From GCA-2718845 sp913041905 (GTDB lineage: Bacteria; Pseudomonadota; Gammaproteobacteria; GCA-002705445; GCA-002716945), in the NCBI GenBank assembly GCA_913041905.1, contig CAJWJQ010000011.1, positions 1-29,994 of the forward strand: a DNA stretch of 29,994 bases, written 5' to 3'. Below, piece by piece: positions 1 through 7,754 of the stretch. Below the pieces are notes generated by a model. It saw only the letters and a program-made list of their open reading frames with translations, had not been told where the DNA came from and searched no databases. Position numbers and translations under genes: made by a program. Position 1 is the stretch's first letter. Every line of letters begins with the position of its first letter.

Positions 1-77
1 TGTTCTGTTATTTTGTCTTCAGCAAATACATTTGATGAAAACAAGACAACCAACATTATTGTAAATATTCTATTCAT
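1..77 (-). CDS. N-terminus of an exported protein (partial, function unknown)
   Basis: The minus strand reads from an ATG at 77 off the left edge of the window without a stop. The 25 visible residues begin MNRIFTIMLVVLFSS and continue NVFAEDKITE. This is a textbook Sec signal peptide: a short basic start (Arg3), a hydrophobic core at about residues 4-14, and a likely signal peptidase I site after VFA. The mature protein, probably periplasmic or outer-membrane, lies outside the window, so the function cannot be named. The gene has the same orientation as the tRNA gene about 118 nt upstream. No strong Shine-Dalgarno sequence is visible before the ATG. Confidence 0.6.
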   Translation of the reverse strand, partial: MNRIFTIMLVVLFSSNVFAEDKITE

Positions 78-117
78 ATCTTAATCATAACAATATTCAT
101 GTCCCAAACAAATTATT

Positions 118-141
118 TGGTGGTTGGAATGGTGGTTGGAA
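118..141. repeat. Exact 12-nt tandem duplication
   Basis: The 12-mer TGGTGGTTGGAA occurs twice without a break or mismatch, at 118-129 and 130-141. It is G-rich within very AT-rich surroundings and lies between the 3' end of the tRNA-Arg gene and the start of the exported-protein gene. No function is evident. Confidence 0.8.
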
Positions 142-194
142 AAGACTCCAATGTAAAATAATGTTGTATTTATTGGTCTAAAGGTCTTGACATA

Positions 195-267
195 CCTCCC
201 CGCCCGGACTCGAACCAGGAACTAAACCTTAGGAGGGTCTTGTTATATCCAGTTTAACTACAGGGAG
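195..267 (-). tRNA. argW: tRNA-Arg (anticodon CCU)
   Basis: Read on the minus strand, 73 nt fold into a complete cloverleaf. The acceptor stem CTCCCTG pairs with CGGGGAG and is followed by discriminator G. The D-stem is GTTA/TAAC with GG in the loop. The anticodon stem AGACC/GGTTT encloses the loop CTCCTAA, giving anticodon CCU, which decodes AGG. A four-nt variable loop precedes the T-stem CCTGG/CCGGG with loop TTCGAGT. The D-arm and anticodon loop closely resemble E. coli argW tRNA as I recall it. The bases after the discriminator are TAT, so CCA is not encoded and must be added by tRNA nucleotidyltransferase. AGG is a useful codon in this AT-rich genome, where AGA and AGG dominate arginine usage. 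Confidence 0.95.
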
Positions 268-318
268 ATTCATGTTAATGAAATTGTATATAAAAATTTA
301 TTAATGTACTATATTTTC

Positions 319-981
319 ATGAATATATTATCAATAGATTCATCGGGACCCCAGTTATCTGTTGCTATAAAACAAGATGATCAAATTTTCTATAAACAAC
401 ATGAACAAGATAAACGAGCAAGTAAAATAATTTTATCAACAATAGATGGCTTATTATCTAAAAATAATATTAACTTATCATCGATTAACGCTATTGTCTT
501 TAATAAAGGACCAGCAAGTTTTACGGGAACAAGAGTTGCAGCGGCTGTAACTCAAGCAATAGGTTATACACACAATATTCCTGTTTTAGGAATATCATCC
601 ATGAGCCTTATGGCGTATGTTTATTATATTAAATCAAAAAAAACAAAATTTACATGTATTAAAAAAGCATATGGAAAGATGTTTTATATTGCTGAATTTG
701 ATATAAATAAAAATAAATTTGAGCCAGTTAATGAAATAAATTTAGTTGACCATAAAGATATAGTATTTAAAAATGAATCAGATTATATTCTGGATTGTTT
801 TGATGAATTTAATAATTTTTCTAAGAATGACAGCCTTACTTTAGTAGATTTTTCTAATAAAGATTATGTCTTAGATGCTAAATCTTTATTATCCTACGCA
901 GAGAGTCATTGTAGTTTTGGCGATTCTTTTGAACTTGAAAAAACATTTCCGGATTACGCCAATCATAATATAGATAACTAA
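319..981 (+). CDS. tsaB: tRNA threonylcarbamoyladenosine (t6A) synthesis protein TsaB
   Basis: TsaB is the non-catalytic ASKHA-fold partner of TsaD. With TsaE and the TsaC/Sua5 product threonylcarbamoyl-AMP it makes t6A37 on ANN-decoding tRNAs in the cytoplasm. The protein starts MNILSIDSSGP, matching the family N-terminus, and has the hallmark GPASFTGTRVA (usually GPGSFTGVR). At 220 residues it is close to the E. coli length of 231. An in-frame ATG at 304 would add five residues (MYYIF). I prefer 319 because it aligns with the family start; neither has a clear Shine-Dalgarno. The gene is divergent from tRNA-Arg and its stop codon overlaps that of psd (the shared CTAA at 978-981). The last 70 residues are poorly conserved, as is normal in this family. 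Confidence 0.9.
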   Translation: MNILSIDSSGPQLSVAIKQDDQIFYKQHEQDKRASKIILSTIDGLLSKNNINLSSINAIVFNKGPASFTGTRVAAAVTQAIGYTHNIPVLGISSMSLMAYVYYIKSKKTKFTCIKKAYGKMFYIAEFDINKNKFEPVNEINLVDHKDIVFKNESDYILDCFDEFNNFSKNDSLTLVDFSNKDYVLDAKSLLSYAESHCSFGDSFELEKTFPDYANHNIDN

Positions 982-1847
982 TTTATAGTTTCACCAATTT
1001 TATTACCAACTCTGATTAATTTACCTTTTTTTAAATCTTTAGATAATTTAATTTTATTATTAAATAATAATATAACCGTAGATCCACTCTTAAACATTCC
1101 AAGCTCTTCTCCAATATCTAATTCTATTTTCTTTTTACTATAATTAGTTGAGATTGTTTTTCTAGGGAAAGGAGGTGAAACTTCACCTTTCCAACTAACC
1201 TCAATAGATGAGACGTTTATAGCAGCTACTAAAATTACTGAAAACATTACTTCATCATTTTTAAAATGAGAAATAACTCTTTCATTTCTAGCATAGAGTT
1301 TATCTATTTTTTTCACAGCATGTGATGCAACACTAAACAATCTTCCTGGGACATGAATCATTTTATTTAATTTACCCTTAAATGGCATATGTACTCTGTG
1401 ATAATCTCGAGGAGACAAATAAATTGTCATATAAGATCCGTATTCATAATTTTTATTTAATAAATTATCAAAGCCTAATAATTCATTAATAGTAATTTCT
1501 TTATTTTTTACCTGAAGAATAGAATGATTTTTTATCTCACCAAACTCTAAAATCTTACCATCGCAAGATGAGACAATAGAATTTTTACCTTTATCAATTT
1601 TATGAACACCCTTTTTAAGCTTCCTGGTAAAAAAATCACAGAAAGTATTATATTCTTTTATCAACTCTCTTTCACATTCATTCATATTTACATTAAATAA
1701 CTTTATATAAATAGATATTAAAAAGTGAGTTAACGGGTGTTTTGTTCTGGTTATTATATATGTAAATCGGGAGAATAAGTGATGAGGTAATAAAAAGAAC
1801 CAATAAGATTTTACATAATCAAAAATATCGTTAAAAACATTCTTCAT
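978..1847 (-). CDS. psd: Phosphatidylserine decarboxylase proenzyme
   Basis: This inner-membrane enzyme converts phosphatidylserine to phosphatidylethanolamine. It is made as a proenzyme that cleaves itself at a Gly-Ser bond and turns the serine into a pyruvoyl group. Visible landmarks are the Asp of SSCDGKI (residue 96), the histidines of PRDYHRVHMPFKG (150 and 153), VPGRLFSV, and the C-terminal processing site FKSGSTVILLF with Gly255-Ser256. The usual site is LGST; here the first residue is Ser, but the scissile Gly-Ser-Thr is intact. At 289 residues it is somewhat shorter than E. coli Psd (322). The ATG lies two nt after the stop of the SCO1-like gene, so the two are probably cotranscribed. 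The 3' end overlaps tsaB by four bases. Confidence 0.95.
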   Translation of the reverse strand: MKNVFNDIFDYVKSYWFFLLPHHLFSRFTYIITRTKHPLTHFLISIYIKLFNVNMNECERELIKEYNTFCDFFTRKLKKGVHKIDKGKNSIVSSCDGKILEFGEIKNHSILQVKNKEITINELLGFDNLLNKNYEYGSYMTIYLSPRDYHRVHMPFKGKLNKMIHVPGRLFSVASHAVKKIDKLYARNERVISHFKNDEVMFSVILVAAINVSSIEVSWKGEVSPPFPRKTISTNYSKKKIELDIGEELGMFKSGSTVILLFNNKIKLSKDLKKGKLIRVGNKIGETIN

Positions 1848-1849
1848 AT

Positions 1850-2443
1850 CTATTTTAATCCTTTAATTATGTCTTCTTTCATTTCTTTAATTAATATTGG
1901 AGGTGTATACAAACCAATTAACTTAGCTTGTTTATTGATTAAAAAAATTGCTCCTGTATGATCGTAAAAATCAATACTTCCATCAGAAGAAACTTTTTTA
2001 TAATAAACCCCAATTCTTTTTGTTAGTTTATCTAACCTCTCTTTATCTACTGCAATACCGATAAAATCATTATCAAAATATTCCACATATCTTTTTATTC
2101 TATTCAAGTTATCTTTAGTATCTACAGAAATAAATAACATCCTAATATCTTTTTTTATATTTTCATCCCTTAGTTCATCAAATAACCTGTGTATTTTTAC
2201 TAATGTATCAGGGCAAAAATCCGGACAATTAGTATAACCAAAAAATATAAACGTATAATAATTTTTTAAACTATCATTGCTATATTCCATATCTTTAGTT
2301 GATTTCAAAACAAACCCTTCTTCAAAAAACATATTTTTTGAATTTATTTCTGTATATTTAGGACTATATTCGTCATTACCCATTAAAATCCCAAGCATGA
2401 TTAGGACGAACAACCCAGTATATAATATGTATCTTCTATTCAT
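1850..2443 (-). CDS. SCO1/SenC family copper chaperone / thiol-disulfide protein
   Basis: SCO proteins are membrane-anchored, thioredoxin-fold factors that deliver copper to the CuA site of cytochrome c oxidase or reduce its cysteines. One uncleaved N-terminal membrane segment lies at about residues 5-22. The copper/redox motif follows as FFGYTNCPDFCPDT (Cys73, Cys77), and the third ligand is His162 in FYDHTGAIFLI. The overall order is typical: hydrophobic strand, CxxxC, FISVD, then DHTG. I place the start at the ATG at 2443 (197 residues). A TTG at 2452 would add three residues, but the AGGGA just before 2443 looks like a ribosome site, though unusually close. Its neighbour is psd, two nt downstream. 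No cytochrome oxidase gene is in the window. Confidence 0.88.
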   Translation of the reverse strand: MNRRYILYTGLFVLIMLGILMGNDEYSPKYTEINSKNMFFEEGFVLKSTKDMEYSNDSLKNYYTFIFFGYTNCPDFCPDTLVKIHRLFDELRDENIKKDIRMLFISVDTKDNLNRIKRYVEYFDNDFIGIAVDKERLDKLTKRIGVYYKKVSSDGSIDFYDHTGAIFLINKQAKLIGLYTPPILIKEMKEDIIKGLK

Positions 2444-2456
2444 ATCCCTCAATTAA

Positions 2457-2485
2457 TTCAAATACGAGCTCATTTACTATATAAT
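2457..2485 (+). promoter_or_regulatory. Candidate sigma70-type promoter for the aroC-leu-trp gene run
   Basis: TTCAAA (2457-2462, four of six matches to TTGACA) is separated by exactly 17 nt from a perfect TATAAT (2480-2485). Transcription would begin near 2492, giving a leader of about 50 nt before aroC. In AT-rich DNA such matches arise by chance, but position, spacing and a perfect -10 between two divergent genes make it credible. It is the only good promoter seen ahead of the long gene run downstream. Confidence 0.5.
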
Positions 2486-2541
2486 ACAAAAGTAAATATA
2501 TGATATTTATGCTCAATTTACTAACTTTTTAAAGTCTGATT

Positions 2542-3603
2542 ATGTCTGGTAATACTTTTGGAAAAATTTTTGCTGTCACTACTTTCGGAGAAAGTCATGG
2601 CAAAGCTTTAGGGTGCATCGTGGATGGTTGCCCCCCAGGCATAGTATTGTCTGAAGATGATATACAAGTAGATTTAGACAGAAGAAAGCCTGGTCAATCA
2701 AAATATACAACTCAGAGAAAAGAAAGCGATAAAGTAGAAATATTATCTGGGGTATTTGAAGGCAAGACTACAGGAACGCCTATTTGCTTAATTATATACA
2801 ATGAGGACCAAAGACCTAAAGATTATGGGGAAATAAAAGATAAGTTTAGACCAGGGCATGCGGATTTTACTTATACTAAAAAATATGGCTTTAGAGACTA
2901 TAGAGGCGCTGGAAGATCGTCTGCAAGAGAAACTGTTGCTAGAGTTGCAGCAGGTGCTATTGCAAAGAAACTTTTGAGTAATGCAGATGGTGTTGAAATC
3001 AAAGGTTATGTTTCTCAAATAGGAGAGCATACTCCAAAAAATATTGATTTTGAGCAAATAAATAAAAACCCATTCTTTTTCCCTGATAAAGATATGATTC
3101 CAGTGCTAGAAGATTATATAAATTCAATTAGAAAGGATGGAGATTCTGTTGGAGCAGAAGTTACAGTCGTGGCTAAGAATATGCCAGTAGGATTAGGCAA
3201 TCCCGTATTTGACAAGCTAGACGCACTAATTGCATATGGAATGATGTCAATTAATGCCGTAAAAGGCGTTGAAATTGGAGATGGATTTGGAGTTATTAAT
3301 AGAAAAGGGTCTAACGCACGAGACGAGATAACATCTGAAGGATTTTTATCAAATTTCTCTGGCGGAACGCTTGGTGGAATATCTACAGGACAAGACATCG
3401 TAGTTAAATTAGCATTAAAGCCAACCTCAAGCATATTGATACCAGGAAAGACTATTACAGCTGATAATAAAAATACAACCATTACAACAAAAGGAAGACA
3501 TGACCCTTGTGTTGGAATAAGAGCCACTCCAATTGCAGAAGCCATGCTTGCGTTGGTTTTAGCAGATCTTTATTTAAGGAATAAAGCTCAAAATTCTAAT
3601 TAA
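2542..3603 (+). CDS. aroC: Chorismate synthase
   Basis: AroC makes chorismate from 5-enolpyruvylshikimate-3-phosphate using reduced FMN, the last shared step of the aromatic pathway. Signatures in order are TTFGESHGKALG with the active-site His19, RRKPGQ (47-52), RPGHADFTY (103-111) with the second conserved His, RGAGRSSARETVARVAAG (121-138), and GRHDPC near the C-terminus. At 353 residues it is full length (E. coli 361). It is the first gene of the plus-strand run, about 50 nt after a predicted promoter, with no clear Shine-Dalgarno. Placing aroC directly ahead of leuCDB is not the Pseudomonas arrangement. The enzyme before it, aroA, lies 22 kb away in the same window. Confidence 0.97.
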   Translation: MSGNTFGKIFAVTTFGESHGKALGCIVDGCPPGIVLSEDDIQVDLDRRKPGQSKYTTQRKESDKVEILSGVFEGKTTGTPICLIIYNEDQRPKDYGEIKDKFRPGHADFTYTKKYGFRDYRGAGRSSARETVARVAAGAIAKKLLSNADGVEIKGYVSQIGEHTPKNIDFEQINKNPFFFPDKDMIPVLEDYINSIRKDGDSVGAEVTVVAKNMPVGLGNPVFDKLDALIAYGMMSINAVKGVEIGDGFGVINRKGSNARDEITSEGFLSNFSGGTLGGISTGQDIVVKLALKPTSSILIPGKTITADNKNTTITTKGRHDPCVGIRATPIAEAMLALVLADLYLRNKAQNSN

Positions 3604-3621
3604 TGTATAATTAGTACAATC

Positions 3622-5031
3622 ATGACACAGACTCTATATGACAAAATTTGGGAAGAACATCAAATTGATTTCAATAATGATGGCACGTCCTTATTATATA
3701 TTGATAGACACTTGATTCATGAAGTAACATCACCACAAGCGTTTGATGGATTAAGTATTGAAAATAGGAAAATATGGGACAAAGATTCAATTTTTGCTGT
3801 ATCTGATCATAATGTTCCAACAACAGATAGAAAACTTGGCATAAAAGATAAAATCTCAAAATTACAAGTTGATACTTTAATAAATAATTGTAAAAAACAT
3901 AATATCAACTATTTTGATTTAAATAATATAAATCAAGGAATCGTTCATGTTATAGGTCCAGAATTGGGAATAACACAACCAGGAATGACACTTGTATGCG
4001 GAGATTCTCATACCTCAACTCATGGAGCTTTATCTTCTTTAGCTTTTGGTATTGGTACTAGTGATGTTGAACACGTGTTAGCTACTAATTGCATTAATGT
4101 AAAAAAAGAAAAAAATTTACAAATTAATATTAATAATAAACTAAAAGATTTTGTCACATCTAAAGATTTAATTTTGCATATAATTAAATCAATAGGAACT
4201 TCTGGAGCAACTGGTTATACAATTGAATTTATGGGGGAATGTATTAGCGATTTAAGTATAGAGAGTAGAATGACTTTATGCAACATGAGCATTGAGGCAG
4301 GAGCAAAATCTGGGATTATTGCTTTTGATAACAAAACTTTTGAGTATGTTATTGACAGAGATTATTCTCCAAATAAAAGATATTTGGATTCTGCGGTTAA
4401 ATATTGGGAAACACTTTTTAGTGATTCTAACGCAAAGTTTCAAAAAACAATTAATTTCAATGCAAATGATATTATGCCCCAAGTAAGCTGGGGTACTTCA
4501 CCAGAGATGACTACTGATGTAACTGGCAAGATTCCTAATCCAGAAGATGAATTAAATCCTGACAAAAAAATATCGATACAAAGAGCATTAGATTATATGG
4601 AGTTAAAACCAAATCAAGACATGACATCTATTCATTTAGATAAAATTTTTATAGGATCATGCACTAACTCTAGAATAGAAGATCTTCGACAAGTAGCTGC
4701 TGTGGTAGAAGGTAAAAAAATAGCTAAAAATATAAAACAAGCAATGATTGTTCCTGGGTCTGGGCATGTTAAAGCGCAGGCTGAAAAAGAAGGTTTGGAT
4801 AAATTATTTATTCAGTCTGGATTTGAATGGAGAGAGCCTGGGTGCTCCATGTGTTTAGGAATGAATGAGGATAGCTTGAAACCTTATGAACGTTGTGCGT
4901 CAACTTCAAACAGAAATTTTGAAGGAAGGCAGGGTGATAAAGGAAGAACTCATCTTGTTAGTCCTGCTATGGCAGCTGCCGCAGCAATTAAAGGGCATTT
5001 TTGTAATGTTATAGATGTTATAAATGGATAA
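3622..5031 (+). CDS. leuC: 3-isopropylmalate dehydratase, large subunit
   Basis: With LeuD it forms the [4Fe-4S] isomerase that converts 2-isopropylmalate to 3-isopropylmalate in leucine synthesis. The cluster ligands are Cys347 (IGSCTNSR), Cys408 and Cys411 (PGCSMCLGMN), in the same places as in the E. coli enzyme. Other aconitase-family motifs include CGDSHTSTHGALSSLAFGIG (126-145) and REPGCSMC. Length 469 matches the family. It follows aroC by 18 nt and overlaps leuD by 8 nt, so subunit synthesis is probably coupled. There is no leucine-rich leader peptide or attenuator in the 18-nt gap, and leuA is not in the window. Confidence 0.97.
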   Translation: MTQTLYDKIWEEHQIDFNNDGTSLLYIDRHLIHEVTSPQAFDGLSIENRKIWDKDSIFAVSDHNVPTTDRKLGIKDKISKLQVDTLINNCKKHNINYFDLNNINQGIVHVIGPELGITQPGMTLVCGDSHTSTHGALSSLAFGIGTSDVEHVLATNCINVKKEKNLQININNKLKDFVTSKDLILHIIKSIGTSGATGYTIEFMGECISDLSIESRMTLCNMSIEAGAKSGIIAFDNKTFEYVIDRDYSPNKRYLDSAVKYWETLFSDSNAKFQKTINFNANDIMPQVSWGTSPEMTTDVTGKIPNPEDELNPDKKISIQRALDYMELKPNQDMTSIHLDKIFIGSCTNSRIEDLRQVAAVVEGKKIAKNIKQAMIVPGSGHVKAQAEKEGLDKLFIQSGFEWREPGCSMCLGMNEDSLKPYERCASTSNRNFEGRQGDKGRTHLVSPAMAAAAAIKGHFCNVIDVING

Positions 5032-5668
5032 GAATATTATTAAAGGTCAAGCTATACCTATAAATCAATCTAACGTTGATACTGACGCAATTATTCCAAA
5101 ACAGTACCTAAAATCAATTAGAAAAACTGGTTTTGGCCCGTTTTTGTTTGATTCATTAAGATATCTTGAGCCTGGTAACTTAGAAAGCACAGGCAATAGA
5201 CCTTTAAATAAAAAATTTATATTAAATCAAGAACCATATTCTGCGGGTAATATTATTATTGCAAATGATAACTTTGGATGTGGCTCATCTAGAGAACATG
5301 CGGTTTGGGCGCTTAAAGACTATGGTATAAAAGTTATCATATCAACATCCTTTGCTGATATTTTTTATAGAAATAGTTTTAAAAATAGCCTTTTACTAAT
5401 AAGGGTCAGCAAGAAGGAGTTAGATAGTTTATTTTCTGGTATTGAGGCTCATAAGAAATATGAATTGACAATTGATGTACTAAATCAGACAATTACTGCT
5501 CCTGATAGTTTAGTGATTAATTTTAGTATTGATAAAGCAGATAAAGAAAGAATTATTTCTGGATATGATGACATTGCATTAACACTTAAAAATAAAACTA
5601 AAATATTAGAATATGAGAAAAAAATGATTAAAAAGAAACCTTGGTTATTTAAAAATGAAAAAAATTAG
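5024..5668 (+). CDS. leuD: 3-isopropylmalate dehydratase, small subunit
   Basis: LeuD is the swivelling domain that completes the active site of LeuC. Diagnostic motifs are NVDTDAIIPKQYLKS near residue 20, the FGPFLFDSLRY segment, and NDNFGCGSSREHAVWAL near residue 90, which carries the substrate-binding SSREH loop. At 214 residues it is slightly longer than the E. coli protein (201); the extra length is a lysine-rich C-terminal tail. Its start overlaps the end of leuC by 8 nt and its end overlaps leuB by 14 nt. Confidence 0.97.
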   Translation: MDKNIIKGQAIPINQSNVDTDAIIPKQYLKSIRKTGFGPFLFDSLRYLEPGNLESTGNRPLNKKFILNQEPYSAGNIIIANDNFGCGSSREHAVWALKDYGIKVIISTSFADIFYRNSFKNSLLLIRVSKKELDSLFSGIEAHKKYELTIDVLNQTITAPDSLVINFSIDKADKERIISGYDDIALTLKNKTKILEYEKKMIKKKPWLFKNEKN

Positions 5669-6734
5669 CTCTAATATTTTATTATTGCCTGGCGATGGTG
5701 TCGGTCCTGAAGTTATAAAAGAAGCAATAAAAATTATTGATTATTTCAATGAATCTAATGTTTGTAATATATCATATGATAATGCTGAAATTGGAGGAGT
5801 TGCTATTGATAATTCGAACGATCCGTTACCAGCAGCAACAATTGAAAAAGCAAAGCACTCCGACTGTATATTGTTAGGAGCGGTTGGCACAAAAAAACAT
5901 GAAAATAATGAAAATAAATTAAAACCTGAGTCAGGATTATTATCTCTTAGAAAACTTTTAAATTTATACATAAATATTAGGCCAGTTTTTTTATTTCAGT
6001 CTTTGGTAGATAGTTCATCACTAAAGCCTGAATATATTGAGGATTTAGATATTGTTATAATTAGAGAATTGATAGGGGATGTTTATTTTGGAGAACCTAG
6101 AGGGTTTGATAATGATAATAAAACTGGTTTTAACACGATGAAATATTCAGTTGACGAGGTATCACGTATAGCTAAATATGCATTTGAAATATCTATGAGG
6201 AGATCTAAAAGAGTAACTTCTGTAGACAAAGCTAATGTTTTGGAAACTTCTCAATTATGGAGAGAAACAGTTTCATCAATAGGTAAAGATTATGCTCAAG
6301 TAGATTTGTCGCATATGTATATAGATAATGCTGCAATGCAACTTATAAGAAATCCAAAACAATTTGATGTTATATTAACAGGTAATCTATTTGGTGATAT
6401 ATTATCTGATGAAGCTTCTATGCTAACAGGCTCTATTGGTATGTTGCCGTCTGCTTCATTATCTGATTCGCATGCTCTTTATGAACCAATACATGGATCT
6501 GCCCCAGATATTGCAGGTCAAAATATAGTAAATCCAATAGCAATGATCCTATCAGTAGCTATGATGTTTGAATATTCATTTCAAGCACCTGATATTTCTA
6601 ATATTATAAGACAATCGATAGAAAATGTTTTGAAATCAGGTACCGTAACTAAAGATATTTCGCAGTCAAAAGATTATGCTACAACATCAGAAATGGGTAG
6701 TAAAATTTTAGAAGAGATTAAAAATAATGTTTGA
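5655..6734 (+). CDS. leuB: 3-isopropylmalate dehydrogenase
   Basis: LeuB oxidatively decarboxylates 3-isopropylmalate to 2-ketoisocaproate with NAD+. The sequence shows LLPGDGVGPEVIKEA at the N-terminus, IRELIGDVYFGEPRG with substrate-binding residues, SVDKANVLETSQLWRE, GNLFGDILSDEASMLTGSIG with the metal-binding aspartates, and EPIHGSAPDIAGQNIVNP of the NAD site. Length 359 is normal (E. coli 363). It completes the leuCDB set. It overlaps leuD by 14 nt and asd by 8 nt. Confidence 0.97.
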   Translation: MKKISSNILLLPGDGVGPEVIKEAIKIIDYFNESNVCNISYDNAEIGGVAIDNSNDPLPAATIEKAKHSDCILLGAVGTKKHENNENKLKPESGLLSLRKLLNLYINIRPVFLFQSLVDSSSLKPEYIEDLDIVIIRELIGDVYFGEPRGFDNDNKTGFNTMKYSVDEVSRIAKYAFEISMRRSKRVTSVDKANVLETSQLWRETVSSIGKDYAQVDLSHMYIDNAAMQLIRNPKQFDVILTGNLFGDILSDEASMLTGSIGMLPSASLSDSHALYEPIHGSAPDIAGQNIVNPIAMILSVAMMFEYSFQAPDISNIIRQSIENVLKSGTVTKDISQSKDYATTSEMGSKILEEIKNNV

Positions 6735-7752
6735 AAAAAAAGAATCATATAATATAGCGATAATTGGAGCTACTGGAATAGTTGGAGAATCTTTGCTGGA
6801 TATTTTACATACCAGAAAATTTCCGGTAAAAAAAATTGACCCAATAGCTAGCAGTAAATCTGCAGGAAATAAAGTAAGGTTTGGCGATGAACTCTTAGAA
6901 GTATTAGATATTGAAAAATATGATTTTGGTCGAGCAGATATAGCTTTTTTTTCGGCAGGCAGTGATGTTTCTAAAAAATTTGTTCCTATTGCTACACAAT
7001 CAGGGACTATTGTAATTGACAATACATCTGCATTTAGGTATGAAGACAATATACCTTTAATAATACCAGAAGTTAATCCTTCTGATATAGGGCAATTTTC
7101 TAAAACTAATATAATTTCAAATCCTAATTGTTCAACTATTCAAATGTTAGTGGCCTTAAAACCAATACATGACAGATTTAATATTAAAAAAATTAATGTT
7201 TCAACTTATCAAGCTGTATCAGGGTCAGGTAAAAAAGGAGTGAATGAATTATTAGAACAAGCACATTTATATTTAAATCAACAGAAAATTACGCCATCTG
7301 TTTACCCGAAACAGATAGCCTTTAATGTTTTGCCATTTGTTGATAGTTTCTGTGATAACGGATATACAAAAGAGGAAATGAAAATGGTTTGGGAAACTCA
7401 AAAAATACTAGATAAAAATATTTCTGTAGATGCTACGGCTGTGAGAGTTCCAGTATTAATTGGTCATTCTGAATCAATTACCATCGAAACCTCAAAACCT
7501 ATAGATATTGACATGGTTTTGAATGATTATGAAAATGATAATAGCATTAAAGTTATTGATAACCCTGACTCTCATGATTATCCAACCGCATTTATGGATG
7601 GCCATGGCACAGATAAAGTATTTGTGGGAAGAATTAGAAAATCAATTAATAGTGATAATATTTTGAATATTTGGGTAGTAGCTGATAATGTTAGAAAAGG
7701 TGCTGCTTTAAATAGTATTCAGATAGCAGAAAAACTAATAGAAGTATCATAA
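6727..7752 (+). CDS. asd: Aspartate-semialdehyde dehydrogenase
   Basis: Asd reduces aspartyl phosphate to aspartate semialdehyde, the branch point to lysine/diaminopimelate, threonine and methionine. Seen are the NADP-binding GATGIVGES (14-22), the catalytic Cys135 in SNPNCSTIQM, AVSGSGKKGVNEL, and His247 in LIGHSES. The length of 341 fits the shorter Pseudomonas/Bacillus type rather than the 367-residue enteric one. The position right after leuB is conserved in many gammaproteobacteria. The non-catalytic paralogue usg, which often follows, is absent, and the Cys and His show this is the active enzyme rather than usg. Confidence 0.95.
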   Translation: MFEKKESYNIAIIGATGIVGESLLDILHTRKFPVKKIDPIASSKSAGNKVRFGDELLEVLDIEKYDFGRADIAFFSAGSDVSKKFVPIATQSGTIVIDNTSAFRYEDNIPLIIPEVNPSDIGQFSKTNIISNPNCSTIQMLVALKPIHDRFNIKKINVSTYQAVSGSGKKGVNELLEQAHLYLNQQKITPSVYPKQIAFNVLPFVDSFCDNGYTKEEMKMVWETQKILDKNISVDATAVRVPVLIGHSESITIETSKPIDIDMVLNDYENDNSIKVIDNPDSHDYPTAFMDGHGTDKVFVGRIRKSINSDNILNIWVVADNVRKGAALNSIQIAEKLIEVS

Positions 7753-7754
7753 AT

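Noticed and set aside
104..120. Inverted repeat CCAAA...TTTGG as a terminator for tRNA-Arg
   Set aside because: Only five base pairs, no U-run on the minus strand after it, and part of the repeat-rich gap.
3114..3545. Antisense open frame of 143 codons inside aroC
   Set aside because: It lies wholly within a clearly functional gene, has no recognisable motif and no ribosome site; it arises from the codon pattern of aroC.
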